DNA of 64,000 nucleotides from Cordia subcordata (GCA_028554755.1 JAPTOF010000012.1:6291501-6355500), one strand, 5' to 3'; positions 35,045-46,876 are shown, counted from the stretch's first letter. Numbers and translations: made by a program. Notes: generated by a model not told the origin, from the letters alone.

Positions 35045-35128
35045 AGTTCGAAAAGTCTATTTTTATAATTTTCCTCAAAACTGGGTTATTTTTAAAAGTA
35101 AATTAAAAAATAAGGTTAAAAATAAAAA
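35045..35128 (-). repeat. Right terminal inverted repeat of the MULE
   Basis: Reverse-complement partner of 25,639-25,722; see that entry for the matched blocks. Confidence 0.85.
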
Positions 35129-35224
35129 TTTTCCGATATTTGTCTAAATGAACGAGAGAGAGCTTCCGTCAACAATTTTAGGCTGTTAGACTCAAATAAC
35201 GACAATGCGTGATTGACGGATGAC
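35129..35224 (+). other. Sequence between MULE and tandem array
   Basis: About 95 bp that already aligns in part (from about 35,196) with the relic at 18,853. It shows the receptor upstream homology extends left of the array unit border. Confidence 0.5.
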
Positions 35225-35295
35225 GGAAAATAAATCATCGAAAGAGATATAAATTTGTAAATGTGATAGGGGTTCACTACCTCCCAAAAAAGATA

Positions 35296-35463
35296 GTTGA
35301 CTATCAACGTCGACAACGGTTGATGTTCATTAGTTAAGCTTTGTTTCTTTTTTTCTTTTTTTGGAGACTTAGTCAAGCTTCTTTTTTCTTTTTTGTCAAG
35401 AGACTTAGTCAAGCTTGACAAACATGACTTTTACTTAGTCAAGATTGGAGACTTAGTCAAGCA
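35296..35463 (+). promoter_or_regulatory. TTGAC (W-box core) cluster, unit 1
   Basis: About seven TTGAC/GTCAA cores in 170 bp, several as AGTCAAG. TTGAC is the core of the W-box bound by WRKY factors. Function is inferred from the motif alone. Confidence 0.5.
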
Positions 35464-36743
35464 ATTCATGAAGAATAGAAAGGTGTCTGCCTTAGATTGT
35501 GACGGAGGTAATTATTTAAAATTTAAAAGTACATATTCGGATTTTCTAGATTAACAGAGAAACCGAGTAGTGCTCTTTGCACTCTAATTACCGTTAGAGG
35601 GTTTGAGTGAAAGAGATAATTAACAGAAAAAGAAGTGGAAAAAGATACAAGTATACCGTTAGTTAGAAAGAAGGAAAAGGAAAAAAAAAAAATTAAAGAA
35701 TGAAATAAGTCATATAAAATCACACTCGAATTACCGTTACAAACACTTCAATTAATAGTATCCTTTACATGGGTGGGTGTTCTTTACATGAGTGGCTCTT
35801 TTTATCATAGTAGAGACAAGTAAGATGTTGTGTTGATGGCAATTTTTGAGTTACTCGAATGTGATAAACATATATGAGAAGAAAAAATTCAAGAAAAATA
35901 ATGATGTAATAATACATTTGGTAATGTCTACATCTATGGAGTAACAAAATATATTTACTAATGTAAAGAAGAGAAGTTACAAATTTTTTACATGAAAAGA
36001 AGACAAATGAAATAAGAATATAATATTACAAAAGTTATTTTCTATCAATTAGCTATTTATAGAGAGAAAACTAATCATAAATTCTATATCAATAAGATAA
36101 ATAAAAGGTAATCGCTAATCCTTATTGTCATGAACATATGATAGAAGGGAAGAATTAATTGTAAATTCTAATATGATTAGGATTCTTATCTTCTATCCAA
36201 ATTAAATTTCTAATCCAAAATAGTTTAAAATTTGAGTCACCATCCAACATAAGAAATAAGAAAAAACAAGAAGTATAACTATAAAAATTAATAAGCAATA
36301 AATAAAAATTAGTAACAAAAAATTACAATGTTACTCTTACAAATATTTAATGAATACTAAAATTGATCAAAATGACTTTTTTTTATACTAGTCGAGAGAT
36401 GGAAAAAAAGAGTTCCATGGAAAATGAGATCCCGAGTGACAATTGGGTTCCAGCTGGAAAGCCCACAAAAATTCTACTGCGGGACCTCTCGCCAAGCTTA
36501 CCAAGCAATAATTTTTTTTTGGTCAAACAATAAGTTTTTATACTGGTAGAGAAAGTGTGCATCAATGCTGGAAGGAAGCTGCCAAGCTAGGTCCCCATCA
36601 GAACTTTTTTTTTTTTTTCCTTATTTCCTTTTTCCTTTCTTCTTTCTTTTTTCGGAATCAGTATGTCTCCATGAGAACTTCGAAAGAACTTCATGGGCAG
36701 TCGCACTTCTGTTATTCAAGATTGGCGCAGATGCATCCTGTTT

Positions 36744-37117
36744 AAAGCCTGGTTGGCTAAGCTTATTTTTAAGTGCTTATAAACAATTTATGATTATAAG
36801 TAAAAAGTTATACATTAGCAAGATACATTTAGATAATATGTGCTTATACATTACTAATATGTTTGGTAAATAAGTGATTATACTTAATAATAATAACTAA
36901 AATGATATATAATTAATTGACATGATACTTTTTAAGAGTAAATTAGTCTTTTTATTTGTTCAACCAATAAGCTTATAAGCCCTTAAAAAAATTGGTAGAT
37001 TGGTAATTTTTTTCCTCAGTTTATAAGTCATCAAAAAGTGTTTATAAGCTGTGTTGCCAAATATTTAAATTTATAAATTGATTTTACCAGCTTATAAGCT
37101 TGGCCAAACAGGCTTTT
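36744..37117 (+). mobile_element. MITE in unit 1 (GCCTGTTTGGCCAAGCTTATAAG type)
   Basis: Inverted ends: AAAGCCTGGTTGGCTAAGCT at the left, and in reverse AAAAGCCTGTTTGGCCAAGC at the right. Interior rich in CTTATAAG. It was present before amplification because every unit carries it at the same place. No target duplication could be fixed. Confidence 0.65.
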
Positions 37118-38008
37118 AGTCATTGTATTCCAAATTTTATTTGGTGACATTTTCTTTTCAACGACTGAGAATAAAATCTATCGATACCAAATATAAATCG
37201 ACCATTGCAACATCATCCATATATTTTCAGTTGATGTCGATCACCCTTGCTATTTTAAATCTCTAATTATCACTACAGTTTCTTGTTAGGCCATTATCTT
37301 TTCTTAGAATTGCTTTTGTTTTCAATATAGGGGAAAATTGTTCCGATTTAAATTTTGCCTCCTTATTGTTAATAACAATTTTTCATTCTCAACGTGAACC
37401 AACTCCTACTATTTCACTGTGAATAGTACCATATATGTCCTTTTGAATTGTACTATAACCATATACCTTAATAGTGTTGTATATGTATTTGTTAGTAGTG
37501 CCATATGTACAAAGTGTTTTACCTATAAACAGTATATACTTGTGAATACTAATTGTGAATAATGTCCTTTTTTATTTTTTGAAAAGTAATTGTGAATAAT
37601 GTTCTCAACTTGGCTCTTACACCATTGTTGAGGCGTGGGACGATAGATGATTGAATTGAAACAAAATCATGCAACTAAAATGAAAATGAGAGAAGTGGAT
37701 AAGTAAGACAAGATTTTTACTTAAAAAACTCTCTAAAAGCTTTAGGGGAAACTATGGCAAGCATAAGAAGATTTCACTATATGCAAAATATATTTTCTCT
37801 AAAATAAAGAAAAAAAACTACCACACTTTTTCTTATAATAGGAAAATCTGATTAACTACCACCCGTCTAATTGACCATGCATTGCACGAGTGAGTTGATA
37901 TAAATTTGAGATTATCAAATTATATAGATAATTTATTATCTAATTCGCTTAATACCTTAACAATCATATTATCATTTTTTTTGTTAAAAAATATATTTAT
38001 TTATTATT

Positions 38009-38017
38009 TATATAAAT
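38009..38017 (+). promoter_or_regulatory. TATA box of unit 1, displaced from its exon
   Basis: TATATAAAT. In units 2-5 the same motif lies about 92 bp before the exon 1 ATG; here it is 1.34 kb away because of the block 38,019-39,263. Confidence 0.55.
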
Positions 38018-38018
38018 C

Positions 38019-39263
38019 CACTTACATTTTATAGATCAATATTATAGATAAATTAATTAAAAATAAATTTCAAAAAGTTTAATTTGTTTACTTTTCACAC
38101 TTAATTAGGCATGTCAATGGGGCGGGGTTCACAAACTCCTACTTCGCACCTGGTATTTTTTCACATGCCCCTACCCCGCCCCTATACCTGCACCGAGGTT
38201 TTCTCCCGACTGTCATCCCCGCCCCTACCGGTGTTTTTTACACCATGCCCCCACCTACGGGGCATCTGTCAACAAAAGTTAAAGGGGTCGTAGTATCGGA
38301 ACAAAACACCTACTTGTTAACCCCCTATCTGTCAAGTAAAATCCCTATTTTTTAATTAGATAAAAATAAATAAAAATAACATAAATTATGCACCAAACCA
38401 TAACACATCAAATTCAAACTCTAACACTTAAAATTCAACATAATTTTACAACAATAACACATTAAATCTAAACTTACTCCAAATCATAATTATTAAACAT
38501 AACATATAATATACATACATACATACATATATATAAGATATGTATAGATATATATACATACATATATATACCGGGGCGGGGCGGGCCGGGGTCACCCAAC
38601 CCCGACCCCGCCCTACCCCTACACCGGTGTATAAAAAAAAACCCCACCCGCCCCGCCCCAGGGGTTTTTTGGCAAAAACCTCGCCCCTACCCCGCCGGTA
38701 CCCCTGCGGGGTGGGGCGGGACGGGGTACCATTGACATCCCTACACGTAATAGTAAATAATAAAGTTTTATGTTTTGGTCGAAGCTTTACCGGGGTGTTA
38801 TAATCTTTTTTAATTTTTAGAAGCTTTGCGAGGAAACATATATGTATTTTATATGTATTTTATGTGTGTGTATATATATAATCACACAGATTTATAAAAA
38901 ATTTTTGGAATCGTGAATTCAAGAATGATTATCATACATGTCACATTCTTAGAAATACAATATTATTACGATTTTGTCAATTTTAATTTCATTTCTATAC
39001 AGAAAGTGGAAATCCAAGTTTCTTGGGTGTGGAAATGTATAAAACAAATTAAGAAGGCAAAAAGTCCATATTTAAGACTCTTTCATATATAATTTGAAAA
39101 AAAAAAAAAAAACCTCTCTTTGCGCTAGTCTCCAACACCAAATCAAACAATTTTTTTTGGTTTACAAATCCCCAACCCCATCCCATCGAATTTGAACCCA
39201 AAATTTCATTAGTAAAGAAATAGTTTTAACCACTTGAGCCATCATTAATCCCACCACCAAATC
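38019..39263 (+). other. 1.24 kb block present only in unit 1
   Basis: Flanked by AAATC at 38,014-38,018 and 39,259-39,263; the other units have a single AAATC at the junction. It contains the GC-rich MITE 38,106-38,743. Either it was inserted here with a 5 bp duplication, or it was deleted from the founder of units 2-5 through the short homology. Confidence 0.75.
38106..38743. mobile_element. hAT-type MITE with GC-rich ends, 638 bp
   Basis: Inverted ends TAGGCATGTCAATGG and, in reverse, TAGGGATGTCAATGG, followed by GGGGCGGG-rich arms. The 8 bp flanks CACTTAAT and CACGTAAT differ at one base, as expected of a hAT duplication. Non-coding: the open frames 38,111-38,293 and 38,540-38,803 are artefacts of the GC-rich arms. 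Confidence 0.75.
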
Positions 39264-39350
39264 AAACATTAGACATATAGAAGACGAAATAAAGCATACT
39301 ACTCACAGTATTCACAGCTTCTTTTTGCAACTCCAGTGTGTAACTGTGTC

Positions 39351-39447
39351 ATGGAAATCCGTAAATATTATAGCATATTCCTGCAGTTATTATATGCTAC
39401 TTGTCTAGCTCAAGCAACTTTGATCCATAAACAGGATGATCAATCAG
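39351..39447 (+). CDS. Receptor exon 1, copy in unit 1 (signal peptide)
   Basis: 97 bp: ATG, then a hydrophobic signal-peptide-like stretch (IFLQLLYATCLAQA), ending in DDQSG split by a GTCTAAC donor. It is followed by a normal intron, a CTCTTTCAG acceptor and only the first bases of exon 2 (GGATTCATAAGCATAGACTGT), after which the sequence jumps into unit 2. It differs from the other copies at a few bases (Ser for Cys, Leu for Met). It could only serve as a far-upstream alternative first exon. Confidence 0.8.
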
Positions 39448-39643
39448 GTCTAACTAATTAATCTGAAATTTCAAAATTCACAAACTACTCATAAATACAT
39501 ACATACGTACATACATACATAGCTGATCTTCTTCCTTTCTTTCTCTTTCAGGATTCATAAGCATAGACTGTGGAAAATAAATCATCAAAAGAGATATAAA
39601 TTTGTAAATGTGATAGGGGTTCACTACCTCCCAAAAAAAGATC

Positions 39644-39800
39644 GTTGACTATCAACGTCAACGGTTGATGTTCATTAGTCAAGCTTTGTTTCTTTTTTTC
39701 TTTTTTTGGAGACTTAGTCAAGCTTCTTTTTCAAGCTTGACAAACACGAAGTTTGACAAACATGACTTTTACTAAGTCAAGATTGGAGACTCAGTCAAGC
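39644..39800 (+). promoter_or_regulatory. TTGAC (W-box core) cluster, unit 2
   Basis: Eight TTGAC/GTCAA cores: one in GTTGACTATCAAC, one in CGTCAACGG, four AGTCAAG and two TTGACAAAC. Confidence 0.5.
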
Positions 39801-41068
39801 AATTCACGAAATATAGAAACGTGTCTGCCTTAGATTGTGACGGAGGTAATTATTTCAAATTGAAAAGTACATATTCGGGTTTTCTAGATTAACAGGGAAA
39901 CCGAGTAGTGTCCTTTACACTCTAATTACCGTGTGAGGGTTTGAGTGAAACAGATAATTAACAGAAAAAGAAGCGGAAAAAGATACAAGTATACCGTTAG
40001 TTAGAAAGAAGGAAAAGGATAAAAAAATATTAAAGAATGAAATAAGTCATATAAAATCACACTCGAATTACCGTTACAAACACTTCAATTAATAGTGTTT
40101 TTACATGAGTGGCTCTTTTTATCATAGTAGAGACAAGTAAGATGTTGTGTTGATGGCAATTTTTGAGTTACTCGAATATGATAGAGATATATTTGAAGGA
40201 AAAATTCAAGAAAAATAATGATGCAATAATACATTCGGCAATGCCTATATTTATTGAGCAACAAAATATATTTACTAATGCAAAAGAGAGAAGTTACAAA
40301 TTTTTTTACAAGAAAAGAAACTCTCTCCTAGACAAATGCAATAAGAATGTAATATTACAAAAATTATTTTCTCTCAGTGAGCTATTTATAGAGAGAAAAC
40401 CAATCATAAATTCTATATCAATAAGATAAATAAAAGGTAATCACTAATCCTTATTCTCATGAGAATATGATAGAAGGTAAGAATTAATTGTAAATCCTAA
40501 TATAATTAGGATTTTTATCTTCTATCCAACTTAAATTTCTAATCCAAAATAATTTAAAATTTGAGTCACCATCCAACATAAGAAGTAAGAAAAAACAAGA
40601 AGTATATCTATAAAGTTAATAAGCAATAAATAAAAATTAGTAACGAAAAATTACAATGTTACTCTTACAAATATTTAATGAATAGTAAGATTGATGAAAG
40701 TGACTCTTTTATACTAGTAGAGAGCTGGAAAAAACAAGAGTTCCATAGAAAATGAGATCGTTCCAGCTGGATAGCCCACAAAAATTCAACCGCGGGACCT
40801 CTCGCCAAGTTTGCCAAGCAATAATTTTTTTTTCAATAATTTTTTTTGGTCAAACAATAATTTTTATACTAGTAGTGAAAGTGTGCATAAATGCTCGAAG
40901 GAAGCTGCCAAGCTAGGTCCCCATCAGAACTTTTTTTTTTTTTTTTCCTTATTTTCTTTTTCTTTTCTTCTTTCTTTTTTCGGAGTCAGTATCTCCGTGA
41001 GAACTTCAAAAGTCCTTCATGGACAGTCGCACTTCTGTTATTCAAGATCGGCGCAGGCATCCTGTTTA

Positions 41069-41447
41069 ATGCCTGGTTGATAAGCTTATTTATAAGTGCT
41101 TATAAGCAATTTATGATTATAAGTAAAAAGTTATAAATTAGCAAAGATACGTTTAAATAATATGTGCTTATAAATTACTAATATGTTTAGTAAATAAGTG
41201 CTTATAAGTAACAATAATAACTAAAATGACTAAAAATAATATATAATTAATTAATGTGATACTTTTTAAGGGTAAATTAGTTTTTATTGGTTCGACCAAT
41301 GAGCTTATAAACCCTTCAAAAAATTGGTAGATTGGTACTTTTTTCTCATCAAAAGTGTTTATAAGTTGTGTTGCCAAATATTTAAATTCTTTTTTTTAAC
41401 TTATAAATTAATTTTTCCAGCTTATAAGCTTGGCCAAACAGGCTTTT
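41069..41447 (+). mobile_element. MITE copy in unit 2
   Basis: Same element and position as 36,744-37,117. Confidence 0.65.
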
Positions 41448-42276
41448 AGTCATTGTATTCCTAATTTTATTTGGTGACATTTTCTTTTCAACGACTGATA
41501 AATGGACCATTACCACATCATCCATATATTTTCACTTGATGTCGATAACACTTGCTATTTTTTCTCTAATTATCACTACAGTTTCTTGTTAGACAATTAT
41601 CTTTTCTTAGAATTGCTTTTGTTTTCAATATAGGGAAAAAATTTTCCGATTTAAATTTTGCCTCCATATTGTTAATAACAATTTTTCATTCTCAACGTTA
41701 ACCAACTCCTGCTATTTCACTATGAATAGTACCATATATGTACTTTTGAATTGTGCTATAACCATATACCTTCATAGTGTTGTTATGTATTTGTTAGTAG
41801 TGCCATATGTACAAAGTGTCTTACCTATAAACATTATATACCTGTGAATACTAATTGTGAATAATGTCCTTTTTTATTTTTTGAAAAGTAATTGTGAATA
41901 ATGTTCTCAACTTGGCTCTTACACCATTGTTGAGGTGTGGGACGATAGATAATTGAATTGAAACAAAATCATGCAACTAAAATGAAAATGAGAGAAGTGG
42001 ATAAGTAAGACAAGATTTTTACTTAAAAAACTCTCTAAAAGCTCGAGGGGAAACTATGGCAAGCATGAGAAGATTTCACTCTATGCAAAATATATTCTCT
42101 CTAAAATAAAGAAAAAAAACTACCACACTTTTTCTTAACTATCATAGTATCATTTTTTTGTTAAAAAATATATTTATTTATTATTATATAAATCAAACAT
42201 TAGACATATAGAAGACGAAAGCATACTACTCACAGTATTCACAGCTTCTTTTGAACCTCCAGTGTGCAACTGTGTC

Positions 42277-42373
42277 ATGGAAATCCGTAAATATTATTGC
42301 ATATTCCTGCAGTTATTATATGCTACTTGCATGGCTCAAGCAACTTTGATCCATAAACAGGATGATCAATCAG
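42277..42373 (+). CDS. Receptor exon 1, copy in unit 2
   Basis: Encodes the same signal peptide as the exon next to the gene body (51,010). TATATAAAT at 42,185-42,193 precedes it by 92 bp, and its donor GTCTAAC is intact. Not followed by a full exon 2. Confidence 0.8.
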
Positions 42374-42557
42374 GTCTAACTAATTAATCTGAAATTTCAA
42401 AATTCACAAACTACTCATAAATACATACATACATGGCTGATCTTCTTCCTTTCTTTCTCTTTCAGGATTCATAAGCATAGACTGTGGAAAATAAATCATC
42501 AAAAGAGATATAAATTTGTAAATGTGATAGGGGTTCACTACCTCCCAAAAAAAGATC

Positions 42558-42714
42558 GTTGACTATCAACGCAACGGTTGATGTTCATTAGTCAAGCTTT
42601 GTTTCTTTTTTTCTTTTTTTGGAGACTTAGTCAAGCTTCTTTTTCAAGCTTGACAAACACGAAGTTTGACAAACATGACTTTTACTAAGTCAAGATTGGA
42701 GACTCAGTCAAGCA
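42558..42714 (+). promoter_or_regulatory. TTGAC (W-box core) cluster, unit 3
   Basis: Seven cores; the CGTCAACGG site is lost. Confidence 0.5.
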
Positions 42715-43968
42715 ATTCACGAAATATAGAAACGTGTCTGCCTTAGATTGTGAGGTAATTATTTCAAATTGAAAAGTACATATTCGGGTTTTCTAGATTA
42801 ACGAAACCGAGTAGTGTCCTTTACACTCTAATTACCGTGTGAGGTTTGAGTGAAACAGGATAATTAACGAGAAAAGAAGCGGAAAAGATACAAGTATACC
42901 GTTAGTTAGAAAGAAGGAAAAGGATAAAAAAATATTAAAGAATGAAATAAGTCATATAAAATCACACTCGAATTACCGTTACAAACACTTCAATTAATAG
43001 TGTTTTTACATGAGTGGCTCTTTTTATCATAGTAGAGACAAGTAAGATGTTGTGTTGATGGCAATTTTTGAGTTACTCGAATATGATAGAGATATATTTG
43101 AAGGAAAAATTCAAGAAAAATAATGATGCAATAATACATTCGCAATGCCTATATTTATTGAGCAACAAAATATATTTACTAATGCAAAAGAGAGAAGTTA
43201 CAAATTTTTTTACAAGAAAAGAAACTCTCTCCTAGACAAATGCAATAAGAATGTAATATTACAAAAATTATTTTCTCTCAGTGAGCTATTTATAGAGAGA
43301 AAACCAATCATAAATTCTATATCAATAAGATAAATAAAAGGTAATCACTAATCCTTATTCTCATGAGAATATGATAGAAGGTAAGAATTAATTGTAAATC
43401 CTAATATAATTAGGATTTTTATCTTCTATCCAACTTAAATTTCTAATCCAAAATAATTTAAAATTTGAGTCACCATCCAACATAAGAAGTAAGAAAAAAA
43501 ACAAGAAGTATATCTATAAAGTTAATAAGCAATAAATAAAAATTAGTAACGAAAAAATTACAATGTTACTCTTACAAATATTTAATGAATAGTAAGATTG
43601 ATGAAAGTGACTCTTTTTATACTAGTAGAGAGCTGGAAAAAACAAGAGTTCCATAGAAAATGAGATCGTTCCAGCTGGATAGCTCACAAAAATTCAACCG
43701 CGGGACCTCTCGCCAAGTTTGCCAAGCAATAATTTTTTTTTCAATAATTTTTTTTGGTCAAACAATAATTTTTATACTAGTAGTGAAAGTGTGCATAAAT
43801 GCTCGAAGGAAGCTGCCAAGCTAGGTCCCCATCAGAACTTTTTTTTTTCCTTATTTTCTTTTTCTTTTCTTCTTTCTTTTTCGAGTCAGTATCTCCGTGA
43901 GAACTTCAAAAGTCCTTCATGGACAGTCGCACTTCTGTCATTCAAGATCGGCGCAGGCATCCTGTTTA

Positions 43969-44355
43969 ATGCCTGGTTGATAAGCTTATTTATAAGTGCT
44001 TATAAGCAATTTATGATTATAAGTAAAAAGTTATAAATTAGCAAAGATACGTTTAAATAATATGTGCTTATAAATTACTAATATGTTTAGTAAATAAGTC
44101 TTTATAAGTAACAATAATAACTAAAATGACTAAAAATAATATATAATTAATTAATGTGATACTTTTTAAGGGTAAATTAGTTTTTTTATTGGTTCGACCA
44201 ATGAGCTTATAAACCCTTCAAAAAAATTGGTAGATTGGTACTTTTTTTTTTCTCATCAAAAAGTTTTTATAAGTTTTGTTGCCAAATATTTAAATTATTT
44301 TTTTTAACTTATAAATTAATTTTTCCAGCTTATAAGCTTGGCCAAACAGGCTTTT
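43969..44355 (+). mobile_element. MITE copy in unit 3
   Basis: Same element and position within the unit as 36,744-37,117. Confidence 0.65.
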
Positions 44356-45185
44356 AGTCATTGTATTCCTAATTTTATTTGGTGACATTTTCTTTTCAAC
44401 GACTGATAAATGGACCATTACCACATCATCCATATATTTTCACTTGATGTCGATAACACTTGCTATGTTTTCTCTAATTATCACTACAGTTTCTTGTTAG
44501 ACAATTATCTTTTCTTAGAATTGCTTTTGTTTTCAATATAGGGAAAAAATTTTCCGATTTAAATTTTGCCTCCATATTGTTAATAACAATTTTTCATTCT
44601 CAACGTTAACCAACTCCTGCTATTTCACTATGAATAGTACCATATATGTACTTTTGAATTGTGCTATAACCATATACCTTCATAGTGTTGTTATGTATTT
44701 GTTAGTAGTGCCATATGTACAAAGTGTCTTACCTATAAACATTATATACCTGTGAATACTAATTGTGAATAATGTCCTTTTTTATTTTTTGAAAAGTAAT
44801 TGTGAATAATGTTCTCAACTTGGCTCTTACACCATTGTTGAGGTGTGGGACGATAGATAATTGAATTGAAACAAAATCATGCAACTAAAATGAAAATGAG
44901 AGAAGTGGATAAGTAAGACAAGATTTTTACTTAAAAAACTCTCTAAAAGCTCGAGGGGAAACTATGGCAAGCATGAGAAGATTTCACTCTATGCAAAATA
45001 TATTCTCTCTAAAATAAAGAAAAAAAACTACCACACTTTTTCTTAACTATCATAGTATCATTTTTTTGTTAAAAAATATATTTATTTATTATTATATAAA
45101 TCAAACATTAGACATATAGAAGACGAAAGCATACTACTCACAGTATTCACAGCTTCTTTTTGAACCTCCAGTGTGCAACTGTGTC

Positions 45186-45282
45186 ATGGAAATCCGTAAA
45201 TATTATTGCATATTCCTGCAGTTATTATATGCTACTTGCATGGCTCAAGCAACTTTGATCCATAAACAGGATGATCAATCAG
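45186..45282 (+). CDS. Receptor exon 1, copy in unit 3
   Basis: Identical in coding content to the 51,010 exon; TATATAAAT at 45,093-45,101. Confidence 0.8.
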
Positions 45283-45466
45283 GTCTAACTAATTAATCTG
45301 AAATTTCAAAATTCACAAACTACTCATAAATACATACATACATGGCTGATCTTCTTCCTTTCTTTCTCTTTCAGGATTCATAAGCATAGACTGTGGAAAA
45401 TAAATCATCAAAAGAGATATAAATTTGTAAATGTGATAGGGGTTCACTACCTCCCAAAAAAAGATC

Positions 45467-45620
45467 GTTGACTATCAACGCAACGGTTGATGTTCATTAG
45501 TCAAGCTTTGTTTCTTTTTCTTTTTTGGAGACTTAGTCAAGCTTCTTTTTCAAGCTTGACAAACACGAAGTTTGACAAACATGACTTTTACTAAGTCAAG
45601 ATTGGAGACTCAGTCAAGCA
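45467..45620 (+). promoter_or_regulatory. TTGAC (W-box core) cluster, unit 4
   Basis: Seven cores, as in unit 3. Confidence 0.5.
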
Positions 45621-46876
45621 ATTCACGAAATATAGAAACGTGTCTGCCTTAGATTGTGACGGAGGTAATTATTTCAAATTGAAAAGTACATATTCGGGTT
45701 TTCTAGATTAACAGGGAAACCGAGTAGTGTCCTTTACACTCTAATTACCGTGTGAGGGTTTGAGTGAAACAGATAATTAACAGAAAAAGAAGCGGAAAAA
45801 GATACAAGTATACCGTTAGTTAGAAAGAAGGAAAAGGATAAAAAAATATTAAAGAATGAAATAAGTCATATAAAATCACACTCGAATTACCGTTACAAAC
45901 ACTTCAATTAATAGTGTTTTTACATGAGTGGCTCTTTTATCATAGTAGAGACAAGTAAGATGTTGTGTTGATGGCAATTTTGAGTTACTCGAATATGATA
46001 GAGATATATTTGAAGGAAAAATTCAAGAAAAATAATGATGCAATAATACATTCGCAATGCCTATATTTATTGAGCAACAAAATATATTTACTAATGCAAA
46101 AGAGAGAAGTTACAAATTTTTTACAAGAAAAGAAACTCTCTCTAGACAAATGCAATAAGAATGTAATATTACAAAAATTATTTTCTCTCAGTGAGCTATT
46201 TATAGAGAGAAACAAATCATAAATTCTATATCAATAAGATAAATAAAAGGTAATCACTAATCCTTATTCTCATGAGAATATGATAGAAGGTAAGAATTAA
46301 TTGTAAATCCTAATATAATTAGGATTTTTATCTTCTATCCAACTTAAATTTCTAATCCAAAATAATTTAAAATTTGAGTCACCATCCAACATAAGAAGTA
46401 AGAAAAAAAACAAGAAGTATATCTATAAAGTTAATAAGCAATAAATAAAAATTAGTAACGAAAAAATTACAATGTTACTCTTACAAATATTTAATGAATA
46501 GTAAGATTGATGAAAGTGACTCTTTTTATACTAGTAGAGAGCTGGAAAAAACAAGAGTTCCATAGAAAATGAGATCGTTCCAGCTGGATAGCTCACAAAA
46601 ATTCAACCGCGGGACCTCTCGCCAAGTTTGCCAAGCAATAATTTTTTTTTCAATAATTTTTTTGGTCAAACAATAAATTTTAAAATATTAGTGAAAGTGT
46701 GAAAAAATTCTAGAACGAACCAGCCAACCAAGGTCCCCCTAAGAACTTTTTTTTTTCCTTATTTTCTTTTTCTTTTCTTCTTTCTTTTTCGAGTCAGTAT
46801 CTCCGTGAGAACTTCAAAAGTCCTTCATGGACAGTCGCACTTCTGTCATTCAAGATCGGCGCAGGCATCCTGTTTA

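Larger units (their letters stand above)
25639..35128. mobile_element. Mutator-like element (MULE), ~9.5 kb, carrying transposase and PMD gene
   Basis: Bounded by matching terminal inverted repeats of roughly 85 bp (25,639-25,722 and 35,045-35,128). Behind each repeat is a zone of CGAACTT/AAGTTCG palindromes, and then a gene reading inward: a MULE transposase from the left (26,534-30,802) and a plant-mobile-domain gene from the right (33,333-31,123). The layout mirrors maize MuDR, where mudrA and mudrB converge from the two ends. Both genes hold nonsense codons and the transposase holds a solo LTR, so the copy is dead. No clear 8-11 bp target duplication was found next to the ends (left flank TTGGGTTA, right flank TTTTCCGA), so the exact borders may differ by some bases or the flanks may have changed. 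Confidence 0.85.
35225..39571 (+). repeat. Array unit 1 (long, ancestral-like)
   Basis: 4,347 bp. The only unit with the 1.24 kb block 38,019-39,263 between TATA box and exon 1. Confidence 0.9.
39572..42485 (+). repeat. Array unit 2
   Basis: 2,914 bp. Retains CAACGTCAACGG in the TTGAC cluster, which units 3-5 have as CAACGCAACGG, so it is the closest of the short units to unit 1. Confidence 0.9.
42486..45394 (+). repeat. Array unit 3
   Basis: 2,909 bp. Carries several 1-4 base indels in purine runs around 42,752-42,890 (for example GTGAGGTAATT where others have GTGACGGAGGTAATT). Confidence 0.9.

Noticed and set aside
25631..35137. Target-site duplication of the MULE
   Set aside because: The 8-11 bases on either side do not match, so none is claimed.
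38540..38803. Pro/Arg-rich open frame
   Set aside because: Artefact of the GC-rich arm of a MITE.
40163..40429. Similar ~85-residue open frames repeated in the array units (also near 43,145, 45,965 and 48,887)
   Set aside because: They recur only because the DNA is duplicated. The composition is low-complexity, reading frames differ through indels, and no family is recognisable.
40811..41136. Open frames with poly-Phe tracts in each unit (also 36,557, 43,719, 49,537 and 49,617)
   Set aside because: Translations of a T-run in the promoter region; no coding signature.
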